This document shows, in pieces, positions 37,117-49,105 of a stretch of 64,000 nt of DNA. The notes below the pieces were generated by a model. That model ran no database searches. It had not been told where the DNA came from and worked only from the letters and a program-made list of their open reading frames with translations. Both the position numbers and the translations under genes were made by a program. Location: assembly GCF_000247815.1 (NCBI RefSeq), contig NC_021675.1, positions 64,710,460-64,774,459 of the forward strand, given 5' to 3'. This stretch comes from Ficedula albicollis. Its lineage: Eukaryota; Chordata; Aves; Passeriformes; Muscicapidae. The stretch's first letter is position 1; every line of letters starts with the position of its first letter.

Positions 37117-38672
37117 CTAGGCAGGTATCCTGGGGGGAGTCTGTTATAGCCCACCCAACCAGGATGAGGAGAGGCAGACACAATATTCTGTAAGCAGCTG
37201 GGAGAAGCCTCACAATTGCTAGTCCTTGTTGTCATGGGGGACTTCAACTTAGCAGATGCCTGCTGCAAATACAATACCACAGAGAGGAAGCAGTCTAGGA
37301 GGTTCCTGCACTGTGGGGAAGAAAACTCCCTGATGCAGCTGAGTGAGCTCAGCCAGGGGAGATACCCTGCTGGTTTTGAACAGGGAAGGACTGGTGGTGA
37401 TGGGGTGATCAGAGGCTGCCTTGGGTACAGTGATTGGGGCTTTTTTCCTTGGAAAAAGAAAGAGGCAGGGATTAGGAGAACTGCCACCTTGAACTTGTGG
37501 AGAGCAGACTTCAGCCTGTGTTGACAGAATCCCTTGGGAGGCAGTCCTGAATGACAAAGGAGTCCAGGAAGGCTAGATGTGCTTTCAGAAGGAAGTGTTA
37601 AAGTGCAGGAGCAGACTATCCCATGTGCTGGAAGATGAGCCACGGGGGAAGAAGATGGGCCTGATGGAACAGAGTTTTGGCTGGAGCTCAAGGCTAAAAG
37701 AAAAAAGCCAGGAGAGTTGACCTTTGGAGGGAGGGGAAGGCAACTCAGGAGGACTATGAGGATGTTCAGTTATGCAGGGGGAAAATTGGAAGGGCCAGAG
37801 TCCAGCAAGAACCTAATCTGGCTGCTGCCATAAAACACAAAATGTTTCTATAAATGCATCAGCAACAAAAGGGAGGGCTAAGGAGAATCTCCATACTTCA
37901 TTGAATGAAAGGAGGAACACAGGGGCAAAGGATGATAAAAAGTTGAGCTGCTTAATGCCTTCTTTGCCTCAGTCTTTAACAGTAAGACCAGTTGTTCTCT
38001 GGGTACTCAGCCCCCTGAGGTGGCAGACAGGGATGGGGAGCAGAATGAAGGCCCCATAATCCAAGAGGAAATGTCCAGAGATCTGCTACATCACTTAGAC
38101 CCACACAGGTCTGTGGGGCTGGATGGGATCCACCCAAGAGGATGTAGGAATTCAGGGCTCACTGAGCCACTCTCCATCATTTGCCTGCAGTCCTGGCTCC
38201 CTGGGGAGGTCCCAGGTGACTGGAGGTCACCAAGTGTGACACCCATCTGCCAGAAGAAGGATCTGGGAACTGCAGACCTGTCAGTGTGGGCTTTGTGAAA
38301 GGCATGTCCTGCTTGACCAACCTGATCTCCTTCTCTAACAAGGTGGCCTGTCTTGTGCATGAGGGCAAGGCTTCTCCCAAATAACAGGTGACAGAGGAAA
38401 CGGCCTCAAATTGCACTGGGGGGGTCAGGACAAGAGGAAACGGCCTCAAATTGCACTGGGGGGGCCTAGATTGAATGTTAGCAAAAATCTCTTCACTGGG
38501 AGGCTTGTCAAGTACTGAAACTGGCTGCCCAGGGCAGTGGTGGAGTCACCATCCCTGCAGGTATTTAAAAGACAAGTAAATGTGACACCTGGGACATAGT
38601 TTAGTAGTGGGCTTGGTGTAGTTAACTTAATGGTTGGACTCTGGTCTTAGAGCTGTTTTCCAGACTAAATAA
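37117..38672 (+). mobile_element. CR1-type LINE remnant, 5'-truncated and internally deleted
   Basis: The first part encodes pieces of the endonuclease end of CR1 ORF2 (GDFN, then KQSRRFL, near 37230-37310). It then covers the linker and the start of the reverse transcriptase (HPRG and EVPGDWR near 38130-38230), broken by frameshifts and stops. Around 38368-38374 the sequence jumps from early reverse transcriptase to the C-terminal/3' end (GAGGAAACGGCCTCAA, then GGCTGCCCAGG-AGTGGTGGA and TATTTAAAAGAC). This is the usual end of avian CR1 elements. The catalytic reverse-transcriptase core is therefore missing. A 32-base piece of the 3' end is itself duplicated at 38392-38464. The usual terminal octamer repeats are eroded. 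The element is dead. Confidence 0.92.
38392..38464 (+). repeat. Short duplication inside the CR1 3' end, about 41 bp period
   Basis: AGAGGAAACGGCCTCAAATT followed by GCACTGGGGGGG occurs at 38392-38424 and 38433-38464, separated by TCAGGACA. It postdates insertion, because intact CR1 copies have this word once. Confidence 0.9.
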
Positions 38673-39876
38673 TTACGTGCTTCTGCCACGTAAAGAATTA
38701 AAGCACAGATTCAACTCTTGAATTTTGTTTCTTTTTACATTAAACTTTTAAATAAGCCTCCTAGCCTGGAAGAAAGCTTCCTAAGGATTTAAAAAAATCA
38801 GGTGAGTCCCAGCTAGGAAATTGTCCTACAGTAGAAGCTGGGAGTTTCAGACATTAGCTGGATCCCATTGTGTTGGCTCTTTTACTTGCATTGAATTATG
38901 GATGGTCCCTGCCTTGAAGAGCTTGCATGCTTAAGGCAAAGCACAGTATGTGGTTGTACCCATCTGAAAGAATGGAGGAGGAAGGACAGAGGAATTCTAA
39001 TAAAACATGTTTGAATAGGCCAGCTGTCTGCGCAGTTAAATGATTTTGAGACAATAGGGTGTTCTTTAAATAAGATCCAAATAAACAGGATAATCCATGA
39101 CATACTTTGGGCATGGAACATGTACAACTATTTGGGTTTGCAACTTTTAAAGCTACTCAGCAAATCTTTTAGCTGTTGAATCCTCTAAAACTTAGTTTAG
39201 AAAGTCAGCTATAAGAAGATATTAGTATTCAGTGTTCAGGCTCTATCTAGGTTCTTAAAATAGGTGTATGGGAAAAAATGGGTATTTTAAATGTTCTTTC
39301 TTTAAAGCCCAGATAAGTGAAACTTATTTGGCTAATTGGTTTAAATTAGCAAATTTTCTAACCAAGCATGAAGCACTGTTAGCTGGCCAACAGTTTTGCT
39401 GCTTTTCAATTTGCAAATCCAAAGTCTGCTGCAGTTCTTCTTACACTTCATTGTATAATGTGGAGGAACAGCTGTAAAATGTGCAGAATGTTCTCAAAGA
39501 AATGCTTCACAAAAGAGTGAGAGGCTGCACTGGCAGACTGCTTTTAACCCAGCCTTGCCACTTCAGATGAGGAGTTGTGCACTATGTCTGCATTCACAGT
39601 AAAACTTGCAGGAGGTTCTTAAGGGATACTTTATTTTATGCATTAAATTAAGATTTGGGGTTTTTTCTTGTATTCAGAGTGTAAGGGGGGAAGGCAACAG
39701 TCTTCAGTCTGATTTAACTTTTTACTGTTTCTAATTTAAAGTAAAGCTTTTCAGACCAGAGAATGTGAACACCCTTTGCAAGTTTTCTTTAATAAGGTGT
39801 TCTTGATGGAAAAGCATAAGGTGTCAATGAAGAACAGCAGTCTGAAGAGATTATCTTGCTTTTGCACTAAAAAAAA

Positions 39877-39980
39877 AAAAGTTCCCTGATGTCTTCTCAC
39901 ATTGTTAATCTGTTTTATTTGTACCAAAAAGAAAAGTTCCCTGATGTCTTCTCACATTGTTAATCTGTTTTGTTTGTACC
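39877..39980 (+). repeat. Tandem duplication, 55 bp period
   Basis: AAAAGTTCCCTGATGTCTTC...CTGTTTTATTTGTACC at 39877-39925 is repeated at 39932-39980 with one substitution (TTTTATTT versus TTTTGTTT). Confidence 0.95.
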
Positions 39981-39997
39981 TGAGGTTGTTCACTGTC

Positions 39998-40237
39998 ACA
40001 TGATTTAGTTGTGGTAGGTGCCATGCACTAGGAAACTTTGTTGCTCACTGAAAAACACATACTGCAATTATTCGGTATAAAGAAAAAAGTAGTAACAGGG
40101 TACCTATGCATTGGATACATGATTTAGTTGTGGTACGTGCCATGCACTAGGAAACTTTCTGTTGCTCACTGAAAAACACATACTTGCAATTATTCAGTAG
40201 AAAGGAAAAAGTAGTAACAGGGTACCTATGCATTGGA
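39998..40237 (+). repeat. Tandem duplication, 119 bp period
   Basis: ACATGATTTAGTTGTGGTA starts copies at 39998 and 40117; both end in GGTACCTATGCATTGGA. There are a few substitutions and one- or two-base indels (TTTGTTGC versus TTTCTGTTGC). It ends about 200 bases before the acceptor of the main FAM53A exon. Confidence 0.95.
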
Positions 40238-40438
40238 ATACCTGGATTGGTTCCTGGAATACTTCGGTCTTTGTGTTTTTGAGTTTTCCGCTTTTTTTAG
40301 CGTGGAATTTTGATTAAGAGCTTGGTATATATGGCTCATCCTTCTTGTGATGATTTTGATGGCTTTGCATTAAACTGGCTTTGAAACAAACCGTTCTTTC
40401 TCTTTTCACCTTTAACCCTTATCCTTTCTCGCTTTCAG

Positions 40439-41241
40439 AAGACAGCCCTTGGAAAGCTTTAACTGGGGGTTACCCCATCCAGCCGGACACGGGCAGGAGC
40501 TCGGCTTACCCGTTCGCCGCGTGCCCGTTCAGCGCCGGCGCCGCCGGCCATGGCAGCGTGCCGTGGCAGCAGGAGCCCAGCAGCACCGCCATGGTGTCGG
40601 GGTGGATCAGCGAGCTGAACCTCAACGAGAACTCGGGCCAGCCCCTGGCGCCGCCCACCAAGCGCCACTGCCGCTCGCTGTCGGAGCCCGACGAGCTGGC
40701 CCGCTGCAGGTCGCCCTGGAAGCCCGGCAGCTCCAAGGTTTGGACTCCCGTGTCCAAGAGACGCTGTAACAGCGGCGGCAGCGCTACCTTGCAGCGCTGC
40801 AACAGCCACGGAAGTGCCACCCTGCAGAGAAGCACAAGCATCAGCCTGCCACAGAACATCCTGTCCCTAAACAACGTCTTCACCGTCACCAGCTTCAACA
40901 CCTCTCCGGTACCCAGACCTTCCTCTGCCAGCAGCGGGTTTGTGGACAGCAGCGAGGGCAGCACGAGCTCCAGCACCCGCTGGAATTCCGGAGGCCCTTG
41001 TGACTTTAACCCAAGGCGCCGCCTGTCCCTCTCCCAGGAGCACATCACCGAGACAGGGAACCTCTTGCCTTCAGCCAACAGCACTCCCACCTCCACACCC
41101 GAGCTCAGCCGGCGGCAGGGGCTGCTGCGGTGCCGCTCGCAGCCCTGCGTCCTCAACGAAAAGAAAAGCCGGCTGAAGCGCAGACGGGAGGAGGACGTAC
41201 GATGGAACAGGCCATCGTTAGACTTTTTTAAAATGACGCGG
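40439..41241 (+). CDS. FAM53A: FAM53A, main coding exon (residues 45-312)
   Basis: From GCTTTCAG to ACGCGG|GTGAGA, 803 bases, completing Glu45 and ending in phase 0. Family blocks in order: DSPWKAL (46-52), APPTKRHCRSLSEP (115-128), CRSPWKPGSSKVWTPVSKRR (134-153), RPSSASSGFVDSSEGS (204-219), RRRLSLSQE (237-245), STPTSTPEL (259-267), RCRSQPCVL (275-283), a basic KKSRLKRRREED (286-297) that is a likely nuclear localisation signal, and RPSLDFFKM (302-310). RSLSEP (123-128) fits the 14-3-3 mode I pattern RSxSxP. Residues 155-165 and 166-176 form an 11-residue tandem repeat (NSGGSATLQRC / NSHGSATLQRS). The 5' half is very GC-rich. The open frame upstream of 40439 is intron. About 86 C-terminal residues are missing compared with the human length of about 398. 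Confidence 0.97.
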
Positions 41242-44200
41242 GTGAGATTTTGTTTTCCTCGGTGTGGGAAGGGAGCTCTTGCAGAAAGGCTGTTTCTAGA
41301 TCGGCACTAACTTGTAGTTGTTGCAGCTTTGCTTGTGGGCTGAATCTCTCCCCTTTGGCAGGAGAGCAGGTTGATTGCACTATACTCTAAAACAACTTAG
41401 ATCTTGCCTGTGAAACCCAATTCTTCAAATCCATTCTACTTAATATAGAGTGCTTAAAGCAGAGGTCACAGAAAAATGGCTTTTTGACAAGCAAGGAAGC
41501 CATGGTGAATGGGGTGACATGGTAGCAAAGAATTCATACCACTGTGTTCCCAAATACCATGATTTCTGAGTAATCTTAGTGCAAATCTGTTTGATTAAGC
41601 CTCCTCTTAGTTTGAGCAATTCCATGAAAGCTAAATGAGAGCGAGCAAACTCCTGTATAAATGGATTAACTAAAGATGCTGCTAATAAGCAGTTGGAAAG
41701 AGATAGTATTCTAATGTGGAAACTACAGGTGCTCTAGCTCAATGGAGAGAATGTTACTTAGAATTCTACTTTCATCCTCATAAAAGTAGAGGTGCTGATT
41801 CAAGAACTAGAAAACTTCAGTTCATGCCTATATTTTACATGCAATTCAAATGCATGTAACACAGCTCATTTTTTTAGAGCTTCTTTGTCCGTGGAGTTGA
41901 GAGCTGCAGTTCAAAATGTAACATTGAATCTAACATTATGGTCAGAGAGCACTTTGCACTTGTGATGATAACTCTGCTGCCTTCAGTAGACACCGGACTT
42001 GGAAGGCGTTTGTGGTAATCTGTTACGACTAGTGGTGAGGAGGCAGTTTGCAAAAGTAGCAGTAAAATTGTAAGGAAGGGACGTAGTTGTGCACCAGTAT
42101 CCCTGTATGTGATGTACTGTGCAAAAGAAAAGCTGGATAGGAGACAGTGTTGGCTAAAACATGCAGTTTGTGGTACCCCAGTATTAGTAGGCTTTACATC
42201 AAAGTACATGGGAAAAATATCAGTAAGAAAGACACTGGAATTGTCTGATGGTAGCTAATTTATTATATCCACTTGGCTAAAAGTCTCTGTGATGACAACT
42301 GCTCTTCCCTTGTACTTTTGTCAAGCAACTTCTTTATATCCTAAAATATATATATGTGTTTAAAAATACAACATTTTTGATGAAGCTGGTGGGGCAGAAC
42401 AATCTGTTTAGTTACAAGGTTGGTAACCAGTTCTGTTCTAGGTGTGACTAGACAGTGTGCTGAGTTTTGGCTCAGATGCAAGTTTACTAGTTAGCTAATC
42501 AGATCTTACCTGTTTCTCTGTGTTAATCACTGCTGGGATTAGTTTGCTAATCTAGACCAGAAGTATTATTGGATTTGCCTTTCAACTGCTTGTGTGGTCT
42601 AATGCAGGTTTCTTGATGCCAAATTTAAAACCTGCCCCTTTTTTGGCTAGACACAGTGCTTGCATTCTTCAGGCTCTGGAGGTGAGATGCAATATTTCAG
42701 GCTACTGAATAGCTTCAGTTACTCAGATCTTGCTTTTAAATAATCCATACAGCAGTATGTATGGAGAAAGCCTGTTATATCCTATGACTATAGGAAGTTT
42801 TTTTGGCTGTTTAGATTTGCTGCAGAATTGTATATGACACTAATATTTAGCCAGTCTTGACTAATTTTTCCTGTAAGACTATTTTGAAGTGATGATTTCA
42901 TGATGAGTAGTTTATTCTGCAGTGTCAAGGCCTGATACTTTCGTTCCAACTCTTTCAGTAGAATCTTACTATTAAGATACTACTGTGTGTTTAATCAAAG
43001 GCACAAACTGTAGCTTGGAAATACATCAAAATACATCAATTTCCAAACATGCTAAGCTTTACTGAAAACATGTTTAAAACCTAGGCAAGTACTGGAAACA
43101 TTTGAAGTAAAAACTGAATTAAATTTCCAAGAGATACTAAGAAATATGATGAAATTTTTTGAATGTCTACTTGCTTACCCATTTTATTGTTAGGAGTCTT
43201 CATATATTACCTTTTCTGCATGCCCCAAATCCTGGCAGATGTATATGGTTTGAAGCTTAAGCAAAATTACTGCTGTGCAAATATCACCAGCTAATACTAC
43301 AGAAGGCTTGTTTTGAAGTGTCATGCAAGGTGTCCTATATCTGCATAGAGATCAGCGAAGATCAGGCCTACCATTAGGGAAAGTTCAGTAAGACCTTCCT
43401 TTCATGTATCTTGATGGCTCCTTATTGTTTCCAAAAATACTACTTCTCTGATTTCAAATTCACTTCCAAGTCAGTTTATGAAATACTTCTGTTGAAAAGA
43501 GCACTTTTAAGGATTTTTGTTTTAAGCTTTACTGCAGATATTTTTGATGTTCTCAAATCTTCCTGAAAAGCTCAACTTACCAAGTAGTTGCTGAAAACCA
43601 GGTCAGAAGTTACATAATAGTGCTTGTGGAGAACTTAACATGGGTCAAATAGTGGAGGCACAACTGCTTGAATATGAAAGTTTTGGGGCTGCAGACATTT
43701 CTGCAATGCTCTGGTGTTCTGAGAGGTTGACACAAACACCTGCTAAAGTTGCAGAAGACTTCTCAGCAAGGAATTCTCTCAAATCAGTATTTATCAGCAC
43801 TAAATGATTCATTTACTTTAGCTTGAAGCAAGGGCTGTTATATCTGAATGAAGATCTTGAATAGCTGTGGTAGGGTGAATCTTTAGAGGCAGAAGAGGAT
43901 GAAAAGTGGGTTTGATGTGTTTTATCATCTTGTTTTTGTTTTGGTGTTGATTGTTTTGGGCTTTTTTTCATTACTCAACTGGTTTTTTTGCTAGTTGAAT
44001 TCTGAAAATATACTTGCTCATTGCTGCTTCAGTCTCTAGTAATTTGATAAATATTTGTGCTAGAAAATCAAAAGTCTAATTCTGAAAGCAAAATTTTTCC
44101 AAGGTTTTCTGTTCTTGTTGATGGAGAGTGGCTTGCTGCTTCTACTGTTGCATCTTTAGTATTCTGATTTGTGCCTTTATTTAGAAGAGGTAAAGAAATT

Positions 44201-45351
44201 GGGCAGCTCTGAATACCTTAAACTGTTTACTTCTATGTACTTTGACTTTGCTTTATTCTTCCACAGACCTTCACACTTCACTGCACTCCCCCTCTGGTTT
44301 AGGATTTCACGCCCTCTTGGGAAGGAATATGCCATATCTTCAATTCTCATGGAAAATGCTATATTAATATCCAGTAAAGTGAGTGATTCATATATGTAGA
44401 AAGAGATTAAAGTGTTCAGGCAGATTGCTGTACACCCCTGCTTAGCTCTCACATAGTGCTAAATTCTGGAAGGATCTTTTTCTGGACTAGAAGCTGAAAA
44501 TACAAACTTGTGAAACGTCAGACCTTCTAGGACATGAAGACAGCTGTAAAAACAAGTGGAAGAGACTGTAGGAAAAGATAGCAAAATACAATAGTTGTTT
44601 TCAGCCCCTGAAGGCTCAAAATTACTTTCTCCATTCAGTTTTGTGCACAAGAAGAGCTGTAGGAGTTGCAACATGGCAGAACACCATGTCTGTGGCCTCT
44701 GAGCACTTATTCCCAACCCCCCAAATGAGAAGCTGGCTGCAGTGACAGTGCCAGCCTTCCTCCATGGCAGCAGACATCCCGTCACCGGGGTTTGGAGATG
44801 CCTGCGTGTGGCCAAGAGCCTCTCTGGGCTTGTGCTCTCCTGCAGCAAATCCACTCTGTCTCAGGCTGCCACAGAATGAGTCAAGGTGGTGTTTAGACTG
44901 CTAACTGCAGTATGGGGAGAGAAATGTTTCCTTGCTGAAGTGGAAACTGCTGAGTTTTTTCCAGTGTTCTGCTTCGTGAGTTATGTCAGTTGATCCTGAG
45001 GTGCGACAAGGAGAGAGCAGCCAAGAGGTTGCACATGTTTTTTGCTGTGTAAGCAAGTTTTACTGTGACAGTGAGATTTAATTCTTTTAGATCAAACAAC
45101 ACACTGTAGTTTGAAGTCTTTCTGCTGTTGAACATTCTTGTGTTACTCCACCCCCAGTGTGGTGGCATGAAGTTCCAGAAAGTAATAATCCTGGTATCAT
45201 ACTTAAAAATCCCAAACTATTTGTGTTTCCTGTGAAGTGGTGCTTGGTCTGTTTAAATAGTTAATACCAAATACCTGGCTTTATCCACATAAGTAGTAGT
45301 TTCAGCGATTCAATCCTGGGGCATCTCATGTGTTAATTAACATTAGACTGG

Positions 45352-45518
45352 TGACATTACACAATGAAGAGTTTTAAGGGTCTCTAGACAGTCAAATAAC
45401 TCAGGAACTGAAGTTGTAATTTCCTAGTACAGGGATGACATTATACAATGAAGAGATTTAAGGGTCTCTAGACAGTCAAATAACTCAGGAACTGAAGTTG
45501 TAATTTCCTAGTACAGGG
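45352..45518 (+). repeat. Tandem duplication, 84 bp period
   Basis: TGACATTA-ACAATGAAGAG...TTCCTAGTACAGGG occurs at 45352-45435 and 45436-45518 with about two substitutions. Confidence 0.95.
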
Positions 45519-48500
45519 TGCTGCTTTTCTTAGAAGTGTTTTAAAGTCATCTGGATTTTATACTACTGGTTTTTCTTGCTACTGAGAGAGATCCTAAGTG
45601 CCACACCAGGTCAGGCCGAAGCTGCTGCTGGCACCCTGCCCAACCAAAGCAGCTGCTTTGAGGGATGCAGGAACAATGAATGTGCAATGTGATACTTCCT
45701 CCAGCATGGCCTGGCTCCTGCCACTGTGCATCTTGGGGGCTTCAGGGTGTGCATCAGTGGTTCAAACTCTTGACAACTACTGAAAGAGCTATTTTCTGTT
45801 GATAATCATCTTTAACCACATATATTGGACCTCCACAGTGTTGCACAACGGTTTAATTTCTATGAACAGTTCTTCATGACCTGCAACACGTGAATGTTTG
45901 ATTTTAGTCTTCCTTGAAGTTTGAGCTCTTTAGCAGGCAAGCACTTGGATAACTTTGATCCTTAAAGTGAATTGAGCTAAAATTGCTTTATGACTGTTGC
46001 CTTTATGCTGCAGATAGCAGTGATGTAATGGCTCTATATAGTAATGAGGGCTTCTCACGGAATGAGTGTGAACAAATGAGTTGAGTGTGTCAACTTGGAC
46101 CAAAACAGCAAAATTAGTATCATTTACATGTGAGACTAAGCAGCAGGACTAGTTAGTGATTTCTACAGCAGTTTAAAAATCTGTATAAAGCAGAGGTGAA
46201 TGTTGGGGGTGGATATGTCCCTGAAGAGTGGGAGGAGGAGGCAGTAATTAATAAAGGGCAGAGCACATCAGCAGTGTTGCAACTGAACTTGGGTCAGGTG
46301 GCTGCTGCTTTTATTACGGAGACTTTCCTGGTAACTCCTGATCTCTATTGTGCAATCTCTGCATCCACATACTTGTTTCACTTTGTGTGGGTCAGTTTGT
46401 AGAAGCCCAGCGTGAATAGATACAAGTGTGAGCTGTAATACCAATTATTTTATTTAGGTATATAAGCCAGGGTAGCAGTGTGTGGTTGCAGTCTGAGAGC
46501 TACCAGGCAGTGGCTGGTTTTTGCCCGTTGAGGTTACTGTAGTGGTTAGTGTGGGGACAGGTTTATGGATTAGCCATACTGTGACCTCACCAAGTTTAAG
46601 CAAAGTAAATGTGGAAGCATTCTTCTTGATTCTTTGAATTCTTGTTGTGATTAGTGCAGTGAAGGAGCTGCTCCCTTTTATTAAGCTCTCTCCCAGGTTG
46701 CTGTTCTAGCATGTGCAAGATAAAGAAGTGATATCAAGTCCCTCACTAAGCTCCCAGGGTGCCTGCCCTGTGAGTCAGGGCTGCCCTGGCTAAAGTAGGT
46801 TAAGTGCTGGCTCATGAAGTTCATTCAGATTGTGTTCTGGAAATAGTAAACATGTTGCTTTAAATAGCTTGAGACGCTTATGTAAAGCTTGTCTCTCGTA
46901 GCCTCCTGTCTAAATGGGAACAAACAGGTTATTTGGGGTAGATGTAATTTCTGCTTGTGGAGGCAGCAAAGGCTGTTCTGTGCCCTGCACAGGGTGCAGT
47001 GTGATTTGGGGAAGGTCTTTAATACACCTGCAGCATGTAATCACTTAAGCTCTTGTGATTCACTTGCAAGATGTACTGTGGCATCTCTGTCAGAATGTAG
47101 GTCTGGTTTTGCTGGCTGTGTATGACATGTTGCAATTCAGGGGTGCATTGATGGTGCAGCAGTGCTCAGATAAATAGGTGGTAGAGGTCCTTGCACTATA
47201 TGTGGGTATCTTGTGCTGCAGGGCACCCTCGATGCCCTTTGTGTTTTGGAATATGGTTTGTGGAAAATACAATACAGCTGAGTAATATGTACAGAAGGAT
47301 TGGGCTGGGGTTGAGTAGGATCAATAAAATGGTAGCAAATATTGATGTGTAACACTAGTAGTTTCCCTTTGTCTAAGATTAAGATGAGAGAGAACAGCTA
47401 CAAATGAAGCAATTGAACCAAGAAGAGGATTTTAGTTATTTAAAATATGATACCTATGACCAGGCTAGTCTTTAACCTAATGTTTGAAAAACAGAACTAA
47501 TCCTGGCCTACCTTTACTTCAAAAAACACTTTGGGGACTTGTTGGGCTTTTTTTTTTTCTTTCTTCCTGTGGTGGTAATTTCTGTAAGTAATCATAAACC
47601 AAGAAAGCAAAATATAAAGTTATTTGTATTTCAAATATCAACCTTGTATCAAAATTTCCCAGATAAGTAAAACAGTGGTTTAAATCCATTTTGTGTAATT
47701 CTAGGCATAAACATAATTTATAGCTGGAAATAAATTGTGAGCAATGGGCCTCAAGGAACATTTTTCTACTCCTTGCCCATGTAGTGTCCCCTGTGTGCAA
47801 GAGGCTAAAGACTTCAATATTTCAGTGTGGTTTTTCTTTAAGAGTAATCGTGCCTTGGAGGACAACTGTCTGAATGAATATGAGTACAGCAAGGTACCTG
47901 CAGGTTTTCTAAGCTTCAGTAGAGTGAAGATAAACTCCCGCTATGCCTGCAAGACTTTGAACAATGAAGTGCAAGTCGGCCTTAATCTGCCAGAGGTTGG
48001 TCAGGCTATATTTGTTTGATGTAAATCAATTAAGAGGCCAGAGAATTGCTATGATCAGGAAAAAATTCTCTTTGGAGAGGACCAGGTATGTGGAAGGTTT
48101 CTTGAGTTTCTTGAGGTGCTTCCTCCTGTGGCTTTCACTTCTTGAGCAAACTTCAGTGATGGCCAGTGGCAGTCCCAGCTGTGTCACTGCTGGAAGAGCA
48201 CAGCTATTCCTGAGCTCTGCACCTCTCTGGACAACAGTTGTCTAATAAATTCCCAAGTATTTTGACTTAAGCTGTATGTTGAAATTGCCTTTCTGAAGCT
48301 AGGCAATATGCATCTGCTATGTAGTGTGATTAAACCTCCCATATTATCAAATTTAATAAAAAATAGCATACATCAGTTTGAATTAGATTTTGTATGAGTA
48401 GCTATTTACGTTTGGCTATCAATCTGTAAAAAACAATTGTGGAAATCATGGTTGAGGAAAGATGTCCTAAATCATCCTGTCTCCTTCTCTGTTGATGCAA

Positions 48501-49057
48501 GATTACTTCCCACAATATATATTTCTCTAGTATTTGGTCCACTGCAGCCTTTTAAATGCCTCCAGGGATGTGGTTTCCTTAGCAGATAAAAGAGTCTTTT
48601 GTGGGATGCAGAGGCCGTTTTGCCTAAGCTATAAAAGTTATTCAGACTCACTTAAGATAGTGTCATGTATTTTTGGATTTCTTTCCTACTGTCATGATAA
48701 TATTTAATGGAAAAAATTTTATTCTTCCTGGTCCTCTAGTTAATAAAAACACGTGAGATGTCGGTTTCTGTATGAAAGCAACTTCTGCAGGAGCAAGAGG
48801 AGGAATAGCAGATATTAAATGTGGTGCCTAGAGCCTGGGAGCCTGTATCCAGCTACACTTTTCTGCTTTGTGAAAAATTTATCACTGACTTTGCTTTTTT
48901 GGCCTGGAATATTTTTTGAGTTAAGAGAATTACACACGAACAGGAGCTTTTTGCTCTGAGAAATAATAGCCTGGGATGAGAGCTTCTTGCAGAGCTTCAA
49001 GGAGTTGAGTAGTGCCAGCCGAGGTATTCAGCTAGATCTCCATTTCCAGTCAAACAT

Positions 49058-49105
49058 TTAGACTATTCCTTTCCCTGATGGTTAGACTATTCCTTTCCCT
49101 GATAG
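49058..49105 (+). repeat. Tandem duplication, 24 bp
   Basis: TTAGACTATTCCTTTCCCTG followed by ATGG or ATAG occurs at 49058 and 49082; one base differs. Confidence 0.9.

Larger units (their letters stand above)
36490..40438 (+). other. FAM53A: FAM53A intron 3
   Basis: 3,949 bases, phase 1, from GTAAGT to GCTTTCAG. It contains the CR1 remnant at 37117-38672 and tandem duplications at 39877 and 39998. No other exon was recognised. Confidence 0.85.

Noticed and set aside
37110..37691. 193-residue - strand frame
   Set aside because: Antisense to the CR1 endonuclease region; the sense strand carries the recognisable family motifs.
40381..40438. Start of FAM53A at the ATG-like beginning of the open frame here
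   Set aside because: The stretch is intron with a pyrimidine-rich acceptor ending GCTTTCAG; family similarity and reading phase place the true start at 29379.
40506..41156. 216-residue antisense frame
   Set aside because: Shadow of the GC-rich FAM53A exon on the other strand.
44640..44870. Slightly GC-richer stretch considered as the last FAM53A exon
   Set aside because: Frames do not show the expected TLKNSK-like start, acidic segment or terminal motif.
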